A stretch of 64,000 nt of DNA. Source: Agarophyton chilense. Lineage: Eukaryota; Rhodophyta; Florideophyceae; Gracilariales; Gracilariaceae. Of the stretch, positions 24,501 to 35,928 are shown piece by piece. The notes under the pieces are model-generated. The model ran no database searches. It was not told the DNA's origin and was given only the letters and a program-made list of their open reading frames with translations. The DNA is taken from positions 62,001-126,000 of the forward strand of contig JARGXX010000086.1 in the NCBI GenBank assembly GCA_030374765.1. Direction: 5' to 3'. The translations under genes and the position numbers were made by a program. Each line of letters starts with the position of its first letter. Position 1 is the stretch's first letter.

Positions 24501-26335
24501 CATCCGGCGAAAATCCAAAATCGGATTCTTTAATGTACCGTGAGTTTGGCACCATTCGAAGATTTAATTCAAATACCAGAAGCACGAAGCTTGCATCTTG
24601 TCAACCTTAACGTGTAAAAAAACATAAACACGAGACTTCCATCTAGCTTCCAATAGTGCACAACCTAAAAGAACAGACGAAATCGATGGAGACTACCCCA
24701 TGAGCTGCGAAAGATCTGATCCTTTTTTTCCAAACCGAGCAATGGCAAAACGCTGAGTGTCAGAAAACTATTTACAAAACTAATCCGCTGCAGATGTAGG
24801 TGCGCAGGAAAACAAATACATGTACATGACCCGGGGTAGTGCTGTCAGTTACAGATGAAAGTCACAAAGAGTCGGCAAAACACCTCCGGCGCAGGAGCTT
24901 GGGTCACTGCATCATGAGCAGCCATAGCTCAATCGGTAATCGCTTTTGGGTTCTTTTTGAGTGAGGCTGGAGTTTAGAACTCAAACTCCAGCTCTGTTAT
25001 TCCCTTCTCCGGTTCATCAAAGCCGGGTACCATTTTCCATCAGAGCATTTCTTTGAAAATTTGTGTCGCTGTGCTAAAATGTGGATAGTTTCTTGTTCCT
25101 GTTTCGCTCATAAATGCGCTTCCAAGACCCAAATTCAAAAACAACTTCTCAACAGCCTAGCTAGCGAACTCAATTTATATGAACAAAAAAGTTTCTTTCT
25201 CTGAAGAAATGGAGGAGCTATTCGAGTGGTAGTGCTAGGCAAGGGAGCTCTTCTCAAAAGGATATGCTGTTTGTAAAGAAGAATAGCGCAACGTTCTCTG
25301 AGTGTTCATTGAAAATTGTAACGCTTTTACAGCAGTTAATGATGAACGGAGGAAAAAAGAACGATGCCCGCCTAAGAATTAGCCATCTGAATTCAGGAAA
25401 ACACAAGTACATTTCATAACAGATTTGGCTATGTTTTAGATTTTTAGGGTTTTCAAGAGCGAAGAACGTATCCGAGTGATCTCCTTGCGCTTCAATACTG
25501 GAAGCGTATAACAGAAATAAAGAAGAAGAACAGCTTCGCATCATGGCTGAATTTGCGTTTTTTCTGGTCTTCCCTGCTACGAAGTATCATAAGAAATGAA
25601 AAATTAACTCGACGAGTACTTTGAATGTAACTGCGTCTCAGAACAACAGGGCCCCCCTGTTATAGAAATGGTCTTGAATACAATTAAGAGAACCTTTCCT
25701 CAAGGACAATTGGGACCTAATCATGCCATTCTTTTTCGGGTCTACACTCCCAGTCAAAATGCATATGAGAGAAAAATACATAAAACATTTGAAATATCTC
25801 TCGATTGCTTTTTAGACATTTCCAAGTCTTCAAGGGTTTCGTCTTTTTTAACGAGGAGGTGTGAACTTGTGAGAGGGAGACGACAAAAGAAAAGCTTTTC
25901 ATATTTTCGACAACTAAAGAGAACAAGAATACAGGGTGAAGCAGGCAGCACAATACGTGCCGAAAAAAAAAGATGCAGAAAGAAACTGCCGAGAAATCAT
26001 GTTCATCAGGATAATTCAGAAAGAAATGAGAACATCAGTTCACAAGTCCATAGCGCAACAACCCCTTTTTTCTGCCTTGACTTCCCAAGTTGAATAAATT
26101 TAAAAAATATCAACCAAAAAAACCAAAAATGTGAAGCGTTGTACAGAGTAGTACGAGCAAAGCGTGATCTAAAGTCAAAAGTTCGAATACTGTGGGTCGC
26201 GGAATGTGTAGAAAGTTCTGAACTGCTGGCACACACGTGTAGAGTGTGCCAGACGCGGCTAGAACATCAGCGTCATTACTGTAGCTGACTTCACGGTCTC
26301 ATTTTCGCCACGCTGTGCATATTTGGCGCAGCGTG
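21563..26335. other. Long intergenic stretch, no supported gene
   Basis: Many short overlapping frames on both strands, none with a recognisable domain. Pyrimidine-rich DNA lies at 21850-22000. The frame at 25668-26093 (plus, ATG start, 141 codons, basic) is the best single candidate but has no family features. A perfect 10-bp hairpin is at 24966-24992. No RNA gene could be confirmed. Confidence 0.4.
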
Positions 26336-26448
26336 ATTGGTTAGTGTGCTGCTCCAACGGCTTCTAGAAGCCAATGGAGTAACCTAGAAGCACATAGGGT
26401 AGAAATTAGTTTCTGAGTAGTTCTGCATGCTTCTAAACTCTATAAAAG
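26336..26448 (+). promoter_or_regulatory. Strong pol II promoter-like block with heat-shock-type palindrome
   Basis: ATTGG at 26336-26340, a perfect 14-bp palindrome GGCTTCTAGAAGCC at 26359-26372 that contains the heat-shock-element pattern TTCnnGAA, an abutting CCAAT at 26371-26375, further TAGAAGC and GCTTCTA half-sites, and TATAAAAG at 26441-26448. The order and spacing are those of an inducible promoter. No gene begins within several hundred bases downstream. It could be the promoter of a lost LTR; TGTAGAG at about 26237 resembles an LTR start, but no second end or target duplication was found. Confidence 0.6.
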
Positions 26449-28089
26449 GAGGTCCAGAGTCGCCGACTTCAGTCTCGACTCACCTCAAGCCATCGACACA
26501 CACTTCAAGGCCCCACCCCCACATCTTTCAATCATTCTTTCAACCTAATCAACCGTAATCGTCAATCATCAAAGCGAGCAACGCTAGCGCATATTGGGGT
26601 GGGGCACTACCGTCGCTAAGACCTGTTGAAGCGCCATAAGGCGTGGACGGGAGACGGGCAGCGTGTACCAACGGCGCTTCTGTCGGCTGTGAGCCCCCAC
26701 TGGAGCTTTTGCTCGGATAACAGTGACGGTCGAAAGACCTGGTGGTTTCCGGACGGTTGTGCTGGACGGGATTCTGTCCGCAGGCGACGTGCCGTGTAAC
26801 CTTTCCCGCAAAAGGCCAGCTTGGGTGTATGAGTGAAGTCATATGTTGCTGTCATTAGCGCTCCTCGGGAAGTCTTGTAGGGATTGTATACGCGTGCTTC
26901 TAGTTGGCACAGAAGTACGTAGGCTGCAGAAATCGTCTCACATCCGGAGTGTCTTACCGGAAGCCGAGTGTCTGACACTTAGTAATCCTTGACATAAGTC
27001 TCGGGTTGCGCGTCGTTTGAAGATGTTTTAAGAAGTCGTCGAAGTTCTACAAGAGCTTGAGCCTGTGCTCTCTCTTTGTTTACATTTTTCATTAGTGTTG
27101 GGTTGAGTCCTTTTGGTCCACACACTCTTCTGTTTTCTGCTTTGGCCTTTGTTCTTTCTTGGCTGCTTTCATCTTTTGGGGCTTTTGAGTCTACGAGAAG
27201 CACTTTTCATTCATTTATTTGCTTTAATTTTAGCCCCCTGCGTCACAGTCCCGTGATGGCGCCCACAAATACGTTGTGCAAAGGTATCTACTGGGTCGCT
27301 CCTAAAATTCCAAATCGCAAATTGAGTGCACTCAAATTCAGTGATTCAGAACATTTTAGTGTACTCAATTTTCGCAAAGACGTTATGGCTCGGGCGCGTC
27401 AGAGCAGTGAAAGGAAGCGCACAAATATCAAATTTGGCGCCGAGTCAACCACCGAATCATTCTCACCAATCAAGTTAAATTCCCGCCATATAGCCGGATA
27501 TAGGCCGAGTTGGCAATCTGAGCGATCAGCAAGCTCCCTTTTACAGCGAAAGCTGCTTTGCTTCACTGCCACACACCAACCGATCCCGCTACCCTATCCC
27601 CCCACCCCACCCCCACCCCGCCATCTCCGCGGTAACACGAAACACTGGGTCATCGCGACGCCCCCGCATCAATTTCAAACGTAACGTCTGGAAATAACAC
27701 AAAAAATATGTCAGAGGATGAAATAAGACGCCTTGGAATCCCTCCTATTATAAAAAAACTTCTCCAAACCAGGTGAAACTACAAAAAATCAAAGTAAAAC
27801 TTTTTTCTTGCAAAAGAAAAACCGAAACTCCGAACTCGCGTAACCAGATTTAGTCAGATGGAAAAGAACTTTATTTTTGAACTTTTCGATAAATTTGTAT
27901 TGCTTTGTAGTGAAGAGTGAAATGCGATACTAAGAGAACGTGAAACTCTATTAGCTCAAAAACTGGGTACTTTCAACGGCTTTAAGTGGAAGTATTTCCA
28001 CCTCCCTTGCCGCTGCATGCCGAGTGGAGACCCATTTAGTTCTTATATATGCCAAAAACGCGAAAAGGATTTGTTAACTTCTCAAAGAG
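26449..28089. other. Region downstream of the promoter block, no intact gene
   Basis: Short frames on both strands (26549-26978 minus, 26979-27203 minus, 27076-27684 plus) show no recognised domains. The minus frame at 27203-26979 is charged and helix-like and may be a gene fragment. TTTGGCGCC, an E2F-type site, is at about 27434-27442. Confidence 0.35.
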
Positions 28090-28425
28090 CGCGCATGTAT
28101 AAGTTAAGATGTCGACTTCCAAGAAACTGTTGAATTCGTCTCTGTAAGTGGAAAAGAAGCTTCTACTGATGATGAAGATATAGAACAAGCTCAAAAGCAC
28201 GAAAATGAGGCCAAAAAGAAAACTCTCGAAATCGCTAAACTACCACGCCTTCTTGTTCGCCCGCGTTTGAGAGATTCCGCTTCGAATCCAGAGAATAATC
28301 TGATGTCCATCTTTAAGTTGTTTGTGCTACATGATCAAAAACGTATGGAGAAAGACGTTCAAAGACGCAAGGATGAAAGAGAAGAACATAGTTTACACAT
28401 CATAGATGACAATCGCCGCCATTAG
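28090..28425 (+). pseudogene. Fragment of a charged coiled-coil protein
   Basis: An open frame of about 110 codons without its own start. It encodes an acidic stretch, a KLPRLLVRPRLRD-like basic stretch and a long charged helix (HDQKRMEKDVQRRKDEREE), ending at TAG near 28423; similar charged peptide fragments continue to about 28550 in other frames. It resembles the tail of a transposon- or gag-type protein, but the family is not recognised. Confidence 0.4.
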
Positions 28426-28639
28426 AAGATGATAGAAAGCATGTTGATTTAGATCGTGAAATCATCCTCAAAGACCGATTAGATGTTGAGATTACTTTGA
28501 AGAAAAATATTTGCTTAAACCCCGAGATAAGGCATGTATGTAGAGGGTATCTGGTTCACTCCAACTTTCCTAGTCAGAAGATTAAACAGATATATTGTGC
28601 ATAATATTATTATGCGTATCTATCCATTTTCAACATAAA

Positions 28640-29645
28640 CAAACATTTCCTTCATCCTCGGTAACATTCCTTGAAACTCCCTCATACCGTATTCCGACGC
28701 CCAGCGAATGGATGTAGCCTGTCGAATACGAACAAAACTTTCAGGGCCCATAGCATTTGTCTCATCTTGGGCAGATTAAATGAGAAAGGGATTCGAGCTC
28801 CAGTAAAATGCTGCGTCAACCACACCTGTACCTCCGTGTTTTCCATGCTCTTTCTTGAGCTTCTCGTAAATCGTTCCCCACTCAGACACCTTCGAGTCCT
28901 GCATACTCCCCGATGCATTGATTGTCCTTGCTATAATTGCGCCGTTTGGTGCGAACAAAAGAACGTTAGTGACATAATGGTCATGTTTCAAACCATTATA
29001 GAACATGTTCTGTACCACAAAGTCTCCTGATTGGTCCAACAACAATTTCAGACCGTCTGCAACTGCAAACAAGTTCTTCAGAGAGTGATAGTTCGTTCCA
29101 AAGGCCTTTTTAAACTCCAGCACATCTTCTTAGTCAGGCATTCGCACCTTTGCGTCCACATCTGTGGCTAACACACGCAGCACAAGTCACCTACCGAACT
29201 GCAGGAATAACGCGCACATAGAACTTGATATCACCAAAAATGACAAAGATTCCACATCGCACTTCTAGTTCTATTCCAGCTGAGAACAAGATGGAGGCAT
29301 TGTGTTGCATTTATTGATCTCGGTAGACCCCGACTTGTTTGTCGGTTTCCGATGAGACCCAAAGAGTTGTATGGTGTGTACTGCTGATATAGAGGATCAA
29401 AGGATTGCAGAAGGTAGACCAAAGTGACATGTTCAATTCCTATTAATTAGATCATCGACGGGAGTGACATAGAATGAAATAAAAATATGAAAGTGGAATA
29501 GAAAGGGCTTGGTAGATCTCTCTCTGCGTGAGATATTACGGTCTCTGCGACGCCTTGCTTTCATGTGAAGTAGGTGACGGAAGAGAACAGGACGTGTAAG
29601 CTGTCTGGTGATCATCGCGTAAAGAAAGATAGTCGTGGGATCCAT
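28640..29645 (-). pseudogene. PIF/Harbinger-type transposase, decayed
   Basis: Read on the minus strand. From 29645 an N-terminal segment contains LLQSFDPLYQQYTPYN and ALVLSWNRT-like blocks (29422-29231). The frame then breaks near 29230-29125 and continues with the DDE-domain region 29123-28776 (GLKLLLDQSGDF, NVLLFAPNGAIIA, SEWGTIYEKL, GVVDAAF). An in-frame TAA near 28776 is followed by RQATSIRWASEYGMREFQ, which matches the conserved RQxxEWGMR block near the end of DDE_Tnp_4 nucleases. The order of blocks is right for one transposase, but stops and shifts make it inactive. Terminal inverted repeats were not found. The DUF6818-like gene on the same strand is about 3 kb upstream. Confidence 0.72.
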
Positions 29646-31523
29646 TGTGGCTTGGTTGCACTTAGAAGAGACACGAGATGATGCCTACATTCTGAGTGAA
29701 CTGTTTGAATCGGTTTGGTACGGAAATATCAATGACTGTTTTATTTGCGGGACGCCTACCTTTTAGCAATTTGCGATTTGGGCTGGGTACGCAATTTGAA
29801 ATTCAGGAGCGACCCACTGTTGTGCGATCATCAGATATAAGCGCCTTGATGTATGTAATACGTGTAAAAGTATCGGCAAAAAACACAAGATCCCTGTCTT
29901 CAGGTTGCTTTAGTGTATTCAGAGCTTTCCCCCGTTCTCCTCGCCCTATATATCTCTTTTTTTAATCTCTCTCTACTTTCATACTCATCGTATTTTATCT
30001 CTGTTACCTCTCTGTTTTAAAATTATCTTCTGAATCCGCCCTTCTTTGAGTTTCCGGTTCTGCTGAATTGTTCTAATGCCTACTATACTAATATTCATCT
30101 ACCATAATGCCTTCCTCGTTTCCGCTCTCTTTTTGTGGCCTCTTTCTTCCCCGCCATACGTTAATCAGTGAGCATTCTTCTCTTGTTTCGTTGCAGCAAA
30201 CCTCGATCGTATTGCCATTTGACTGCGGACTTCTTTTTCGTACTTGTTTTTGTAGTTGCTCTCCGTTCTTAACCAAAAATCTCTCTGTGGTGCCGCGTTC
30301 ATTTTCGTGCTCAGTTTTGAACTCAGTGGGGTATTCAATCATAACTTTTTACTTGCAACTGCACAAACTTTATGCAATAAGTCATTTACACTGAAATCTT
30401 TTTATAATTGATACCAGTTTCTTTTAAAGCATAGTAAAACATGTCACAACTGTTTATACATAAAGTCCGTTTAAAAACCAAATCTCGTTTACGAAATGTC
30501 AAAGAATTGTTGTTTTGTGTAATAAAGGGAGCTGCTGCAGCGATGAGATTATTATGACATGTGATGGATCTGGATATTTGCCTGCATGTGCCTTGTATTA
30601 CAGTAGTTTATTTAGCAAATAGCTGAGCTCTTCGATAATTTAGTATTATTTGGATAAGCGTAATAGCATAGGGAGTCGCATCTCAAGTGCAACCCCCGTT
30701 TTAAACGAGAAGAAGAGCGCCGCCACAGTACAGGTAGTTGTATAGATACATTTTCACCAAACATGGCCATCTTTGTTACTATTGTAAAGATAAGCATGTA
30801 CTGGACTGCTATTGCCCCTCTTGGTTTCAACAGTCGACCAATTTAAAGTATTCTTGGGTCTTTATGGTCTTTCGGACCCGCGAGCGCTGTGATTAATCTT
30901 TTATCAACGTGGTATCAATGAGCCACCCGTTTTTGTTTCTGTTTTCACTGACAGATGCTGTCACACCCTACAAGTATCCTCAATCTTCTTCTCCTAGATC
31001 GAGCACATTCTGTAATCCATAGAACAGCCAAGTCTTACGCACATTGCACCCGTTTTTTATTATACCACAAATTGCTTACAATACAGCTATCTAAATAAGT
31101 TCGACAATAACTTCATGAAATAAAACTGTTACGAGAAAATACTCTTTTTGCATCATATTTATTTTAATGCGAGTTTGAAAGTTTATTTGTAGCTTTTTAA
31201 GCGTTAAAAAGATTTTTCGGCTCATTAAAATTGAAGATTTAAAACGATTAATTCGTTTTACTGCCAGTAGTGTTCAAAAAAAATATTTTATACAATTCTT
31301 TTGAAAAAAACTTTTCATATTGACCCTTTACTACAAAAAATATCCGATTTAACATTTGTAAATATTTTAAATAGATAATAGATCAATATATTGCTCAGAA
31401 CGTGCCAAAACTGGCATATGTAGCTTACTAAATCAATCTTACATAGCATTAGTCATTTGCCAAAACTGATTATCTTTTTGAAAAATAAAACCGTTCCTGT
31501 ACAAAAACTAAGCTCACAACAGG
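29646..31523. other. Intergenic, no supported gene
   Basis: The minus frame 30088-30342 (84 codons, ATG start, charged) is the only one with ordinary composition, and it has no recognisable domain. 31060-31500 is strongly A/T-rich and featureless. Confidence 0.35.
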
Positions 31524-32637
31524 TGTAACGCAATGACGGGTTAAGTCAGCGTACGGGTCTCGACCGGTGGTAGCGTGGTAGAGCTGGTACTAAGGTTCGA
31601 ATCCTTGACGGCGGCACTCCCAGAGTACTAGGTGCAATGGGCTGGCGTTTACTGCGTAGTCCTACAGGTTGGAGCTACGGAAACGATGGCTTGAAGACCA
31701 AAGGGTGGAACTAATATACCAAATGGGATTATTTAGTATCCTAACGGTGCTGAAGTGAAATGCCCTTCAAGGGGGTTTATTCCCAAGACTTAAAGATTTC
31801 GCTCGCTTGAGGACTAGCTTGGTCTATGACAAGCTATACCGCTATTGCGTGCCGACGGCCGGTTAGGACCGCAAGTGCACACTGGTGGAACACGTGGACT
31901 GCACGGATGCCGACGCTCGAGTGCGAGGCGTGCCACACGTGGCCCGGATTCTACCAAATGGTTAGTATTATTTAGTACTTTTCAGTATTTATTTAGCTAT
32001 GCTATTTCTATTTGGTGTCTCTGTTTCGGGCGCGCGCCCACTATCAGGGGCCGCGCGCCACACTACTTCGCAGGTTGAGCACTGCTCCCCAGTAAACACC
32101 CTCTTGGGAGATCTCAAGGAGAGAGTCTTGGCTCTGAACTCTTCGCCTTCGGCGCGTCTCCACCGCATACTGCGTGAGCGCCCGTCGCACGTTAGTTCAT
32201 CCACCCCTCTGTCGACCATAGTGCTACCACCACCGTGGGTTCATATTTAATCGCCGAAACTTGTCGCAGTCTGGCCCCTGTATAGGGTTTCGCCCCCGTT
32301 TCCTCTTGTTTTCCTTTTTGGCTCTCGTGAGTGGGCGCCTTACTCACCCCGCTTGTCCCCCTCATACGAGTGTTTCCTCGCTCCTTTTCCGACAATCGCC
32401 GTGATACCGCTCCGCCTAGGATTGGTCACACCCCGGACTGAGCCGTGCTCACCAAAACACTCTAGGTATATCCCGCCGGATTCGCCTCGGTCTTACACCC
32501 GACTTCGTCGTGCCTTTCCAGAGTGGCTCTGTTTCTGTGCTCCGCTGGGACGCGTCTCCTTCGCCTGAGGCGTGTCTCTCAAAAGAGGAAGATCCCGAAC
32601 ATCCTCGTGTTGTCTCCGCTCCAAGCGTTGTCCTACA
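31524..32637 (+). repeat. Solo or truncated LTR of a related gypsy family
   Basis: The right end is CGTTGTCCTACA at 32637, the same ending as the 864-bp solo LTR. The interior shares short blocks with the other LTRs here, in order: CACACGTGGCC, a TTTAG-rich A/T block, CCTGTAT-GGGTTTC near 32277, and GGCTCTGTTTCTG near 32524. The left end is set tentatively at TGTAACGCAA. Flanking bases (ACAGG against CTGTG) are not a target duplication, so the left edge is uncertain or the element has lost a part. It cuts off the 3' end of the DUF6818-like gene. A tRNA-like B box GGTTCGAATCC lies at 31594-31604. Confidence 0.55.
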
Positions 32638-33578
32638 CTGTGCCCTTCTTTCCCTTTCCTCCGCCCTGAATTCCCTCTCCTGTAGCAAAGATGATTTCAA
32701 AAGCTCCATAATATAGTCTTCACCACCGAGAGAGCCGCGGCGTCTTTTTTTATGCACCAAAGGAATGTGGGAGCAGGGGAAGGTGTCCTGCTTGTATGGC
32801 GCAACGACGGTTTATGCGTTGGAGGCTCATCATCTGCTTCGTCCTCGCTGTCCGCAACCTCAGCCCGATCAGACAATAAATTATCCATTTCTCCAGTATC
32901 ACCTTCCCCCATATCCACCCTAGCCGTCATATCCTGACGAATAGATTTAGCGAGAAGAACGGATCTAGGAATCCTCGGATCGCCCGTTGGTATCTTTTTG
33001 CGATACAGCAGGGCAAATTTCCTGCGAAGGGAGTCTTTAGATCGCCTTTCATCAGGATACCTAGTCTTGTGTATCCTGGCGACCGCGTCCCACTCGTCAG
33101 CGCCGACAGCAAGGTGTTCTTGTAACACCTCTAAGAAACTTTCTAACTCTGTTTCTGTAAACGTAGATCTACGCCCACTCCCCATTCCAGCCGTCTCATT
33201 AGCCCTATTGCGTTTCTTTGCATTCCTCCTGTCGTTTCCGGCCGCCCAACGGCGGTTAGTTTGTGTTCCGGCGGTCGGGCGGCGAACGGGGCCGGCGGCG
33301 CCCGCTTGAAGCCACCCGTTCCCGGCAGCGTTGACAGGGAGCCAGTTGGTGCGCACGCTAGGAAGTGGACGGGAATTTTCGGGCTGGGAGAGGGGTGTCG
33401 GTGCCAGCATTCCATGTGCGGTAGTGGAGGTGGAAGCGGAAAAGTTGAAAGGAACTGTGCTGTTTGCAGCACACTCAGTGTCGCGCTCTACTTCGTTGGT
33501 AAGTGGTGATTCTGACGTCGCGAAATAGAGACCAGGCGGATAGACATGATCTACTTCATCGGTTTCAACAAAAGCCAT
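32638..33578 (-). pseudogene. DUF6818/Myb-SANT-like gene, frameshifted and truncated by an LTR
   Basis: From the ATG at 33578 the frame runs 293 codons to a TGA at 32697. After about 130 disordered residues and a basic patch (RRNAKKRNRAN) comes a Myb/SANT-like DNA-binding domain with ADEWDAVARIH, RSKDSLRRKFALL and PTGDPRIPRSVLLAKSI, the pattern I associate with DUF6818 proteins of red algae and oomycetes. An acidic stretch follows. At a run of seven A (32751-32745) the useful frame moves by -1 and continues as a charged helix (MELLKSSLLQEREFRAEERERR) until the LTR at 32637. Such helices normally end these proteins. Either the A-run has lost a base or it is a slippage site. The role is probably DNA binding, possibly transposon-linked. 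Name by recollection of the family pattern, not by search. Confidence 0.65.
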
Positions 33579-34357
33579 TTGAGTGGAGCCTTTGTTCGCC
33601 TTGGTCCTTGAACTAAGACGGCGGGGGGAGCATGCACGAATTGTTGAGGTAATGAGTCGCAGGCTGGGTCCGGAACGAGGGGTGTGGAAATGGGGAGTTG
33701 CGGGGAGTACTGAGGGTTGGAATGAGGGAACTTCGGAGTTTGCGAGTGGTCGCCGTTCGGGTGGTGTCCGATTGATGTGAGCAGGTCGGCTCTGGATCGC
33801 AATGTGCCTACACAAATCAACCTCCGACGGTGCTGTGTGCCGTGCAAATCAGACAGATATGCACACACAATCACGGGTAAATTGATTGAAAAGCAGCAAT
33901 TTATGTAGGCCTAAATTAAGTCGTTGTGTTTTCAGGAGTCTCCCACTGTCGGCGGCCGTGCATTTTATTTGTTTCAGTGCAAGCTACAGAGCAAGGCGCA
34001 GTGTACACGTAATGATGCGTGTGTCGTGCTGCGCCTTCGCCTTCGCCTTGCATGAGGTCCACGGATATTAACACAGATCACGGGTGTGAAGGGGTGCGAT
34101 CAAATACTCACAAGCTTGCCGGCAACAGTTATTGCGTAAGTGCCTATTGGGTGAATGCAGAAATAATCAAACCACCAAAGCGCCAAAGATTTGGCGCTGC
34201 TCAGAAATCCCAAAGTACACTAGAAAGCCAAACAGAAAGCCAAATATTGGCGCCAAGGAGTAGACCGAAACCCCTGTGCACAAAGTTGCAAATTACATTT
34301 CAAAGCCCATGAATCTCCTTCACATCGCTCTCGATAGAACTCAGACCTTCACCCACT
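33579..34357. other. Divergent intergenic region between two DUF6818-like genes
   Basis: It separates the minus-strand gene (ATG 33578) from the plus-strand gene (ATG 34358). E2F-type TTTGGCGC is at about 34190-34197, and the palindrome TTGGCGCCAA is at about 34246-34255, roughly 105 bp before the second ATG. The region could hold a divergent promoter. Confidence 0.4.
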
Positions 34358-34732
34358 ATGAGCTCAACGACCGCCTCCGTCACCGTCTCCCCTTCCCGTA
34401 CCGTTGCGCTTGCTCCCGCCGCTCCACAAACTGCTCCCGCCCCACCTGCTGCTCCTGTTTTTACATCTTCGACTAATGCATCCGCAGCACCTAAACCTAC
34501 TCCATTGCCTGCAGCGAACGGCAAACAGTCCCCTAAGAAAGGAGGCAAAGGACGTTCAGGCGCACCCAATTATAATAGAGATGATACCACATCCTTGCTC
34601 GACATCGTTTAAAAAGTAGAACCAATCGGTTCTAACTTGTGGGCATCGGTGGCTACCGAATTTTGGCAGTGGAGCATTGCAAACGACCGACCGATTCGAG
34701 ACCAAGACTCGCTGAATAACAAATTTGAAAAG
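34358..34732 (+). pseudogene. DUF6818/Myb-like gene, 5' part (split by the retroelement)
   Basis: The ATG at 34358 starts a Ser/Thr/Pro/Ala-rich leader, a basic GKGRSGAPNY segment and the first half of the Myb/SANT-like domain (TTSLLDIV, LWASVATEFWQW, RDQDSLNNKFEK). A TAA stop at about 34610-34612 falls inside the domain where a Glu codon would fit (GAA to TAA). The retroelement begins after AAAAG at 34728-34732. The remaining half continues at 47403. The domain is conserved on both sides of the insertion, which proves the gene existed before the element arrived. Confidence 0.78.
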
Positions 34733-35648
34733 TGTAGAGCAACGCCCAGTTAGGGGATACTTGAAGATGCAACTCATAGAATGAGGGTTGAACCCTCCGA
34801 GGGTTATGACTATGATCCCCTCTAAGGTGTGCTGAGGTGGCACTGTTTTCTGGTTAGAATTCGCCTATGAAGTGAAAATTCGGATGGCCCATGGTTGGAT
34901 TGGCCCCGTGGTACACGTGGCTTAATTTCGGCACCGATTTTTCGGATATTTGTTAGAACGTTGGATTTTTGGGCCCTGACAATGGGATCTCCACGTGTAT
35001 GGCCTTGAGCAGGTGTGCACTACTGCAGAGTTTAGTTAGTGGGCCCTACTTAGGGAGATGAGATCTGACAGTCCGAAGCTCAGAGTAAATGAGAACCAAG
35101 GTTGGTCTTCGATACCTTTAGAGGTTCCTTGTCGCCATCGTTTCGGCCTTACAACCCGGAACGGGCTCTGGTTAGCAACGCCTGCGTAGGGACACGACTC
35201 CACTTGGAGAGTGCCCACGTTTGGGTTCCGTGCAACCACCCCCTTGGGACCGCTCAGACGACCTGCGTGCACGATACCCCGTGGGGGTTCTGCTTACTTG
35301 TTGCGTGTTTTTTGTGTTTCCTTTCGAGGACAGGTTTTCGCCCCTGTATTGGGTTTCTTTTGTTGTTTTGCCCCTTTTCTGGTTCTCGGGTTCGGTGCCT
35401 GTTAGTGCCCGACCCTCGCCCCGTTTTTCCTCTTCGCCGGATTTTCCCCATTCTTTGGGATACCCATACCCATTCCCGATCCAACGGTTTCTACCCCTCA
35501 CCTCCGTCGGTACTGCCGGAATCCCCCGTGGGAGTTACACCCCACACTACGGGTGGAACGGAGGGCTCTGTTTCTGAGTCTGCCTCCCCCAGGGAGCAAG
35601 GCTTCGAACACTTTGAGAGCACTTCCCGTCGCCGGGTTTTGCTCCACA
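34733..35648 (+). repeat. 5' LTR, 916 bp
   Basis: It begins TGTAGAGCAACG and ends GCTCCACA. The CACGTG hexamer (G-box/E-box) occurs at 34914-34919 and 34992-34997. The open frames inside it (for example 35102-35648 plus) are shadows. It matches 45618-47402 once the nested insertion is removed. Confidence 0.95.
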
Positions 35649-35650
35649 AG

Positions 35651-35662
35651 TGGTCTCCCGAC
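35651..35662 (+). other. Putative primer-binding site
   Basis: TGGTCTCCCGAC begins two bases after the 5' LTR end. The initial TGG would pair with the 3'-CCA of a tRNA primer. The tRNA was not identified; matching it to the host tRNA set would confirm it. Confidence 0.55.
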
Positions 35663-35928
35663 TTAGAATCCGTTCTCGGACTTTTGGATTGGTCATCCAC
35701 GTGTTGGAATATCTCTTGGAAGAGGAAGCACCGTCGTGAAGATTTGTTGTAGTGGTCCCCTTTGGAAAGGGTGGAATTGGTTTTTATTTTTGTTTTGTGT
35801 TACGTCATCCGTTCTCCGGGATTCTCGTGATCGAATTTCATCGTTACCCCGAATCGTCGGTGTCGTGTCTGCAGCATGTCGCCGCCTACCCGTGGTTCCA
35901 GGACTGGATCGAACCGTCAAGCGGATTC

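Noticed and set aside
24921-24995. tRNA gene
   Set aside because: The D-arm-like start looks right, but no acceptor stem pairs and the T-arm loop does not fit.
31560-31620. tRNA gene
   Set aside because: A and B boxes are too close, there is no room for an anticodon arm, and acceptor ends do not pair.
35102-35752. 216-codon plus ORF
   Set aside because: It lies inside the 5' LTR and leader and shows no domain.
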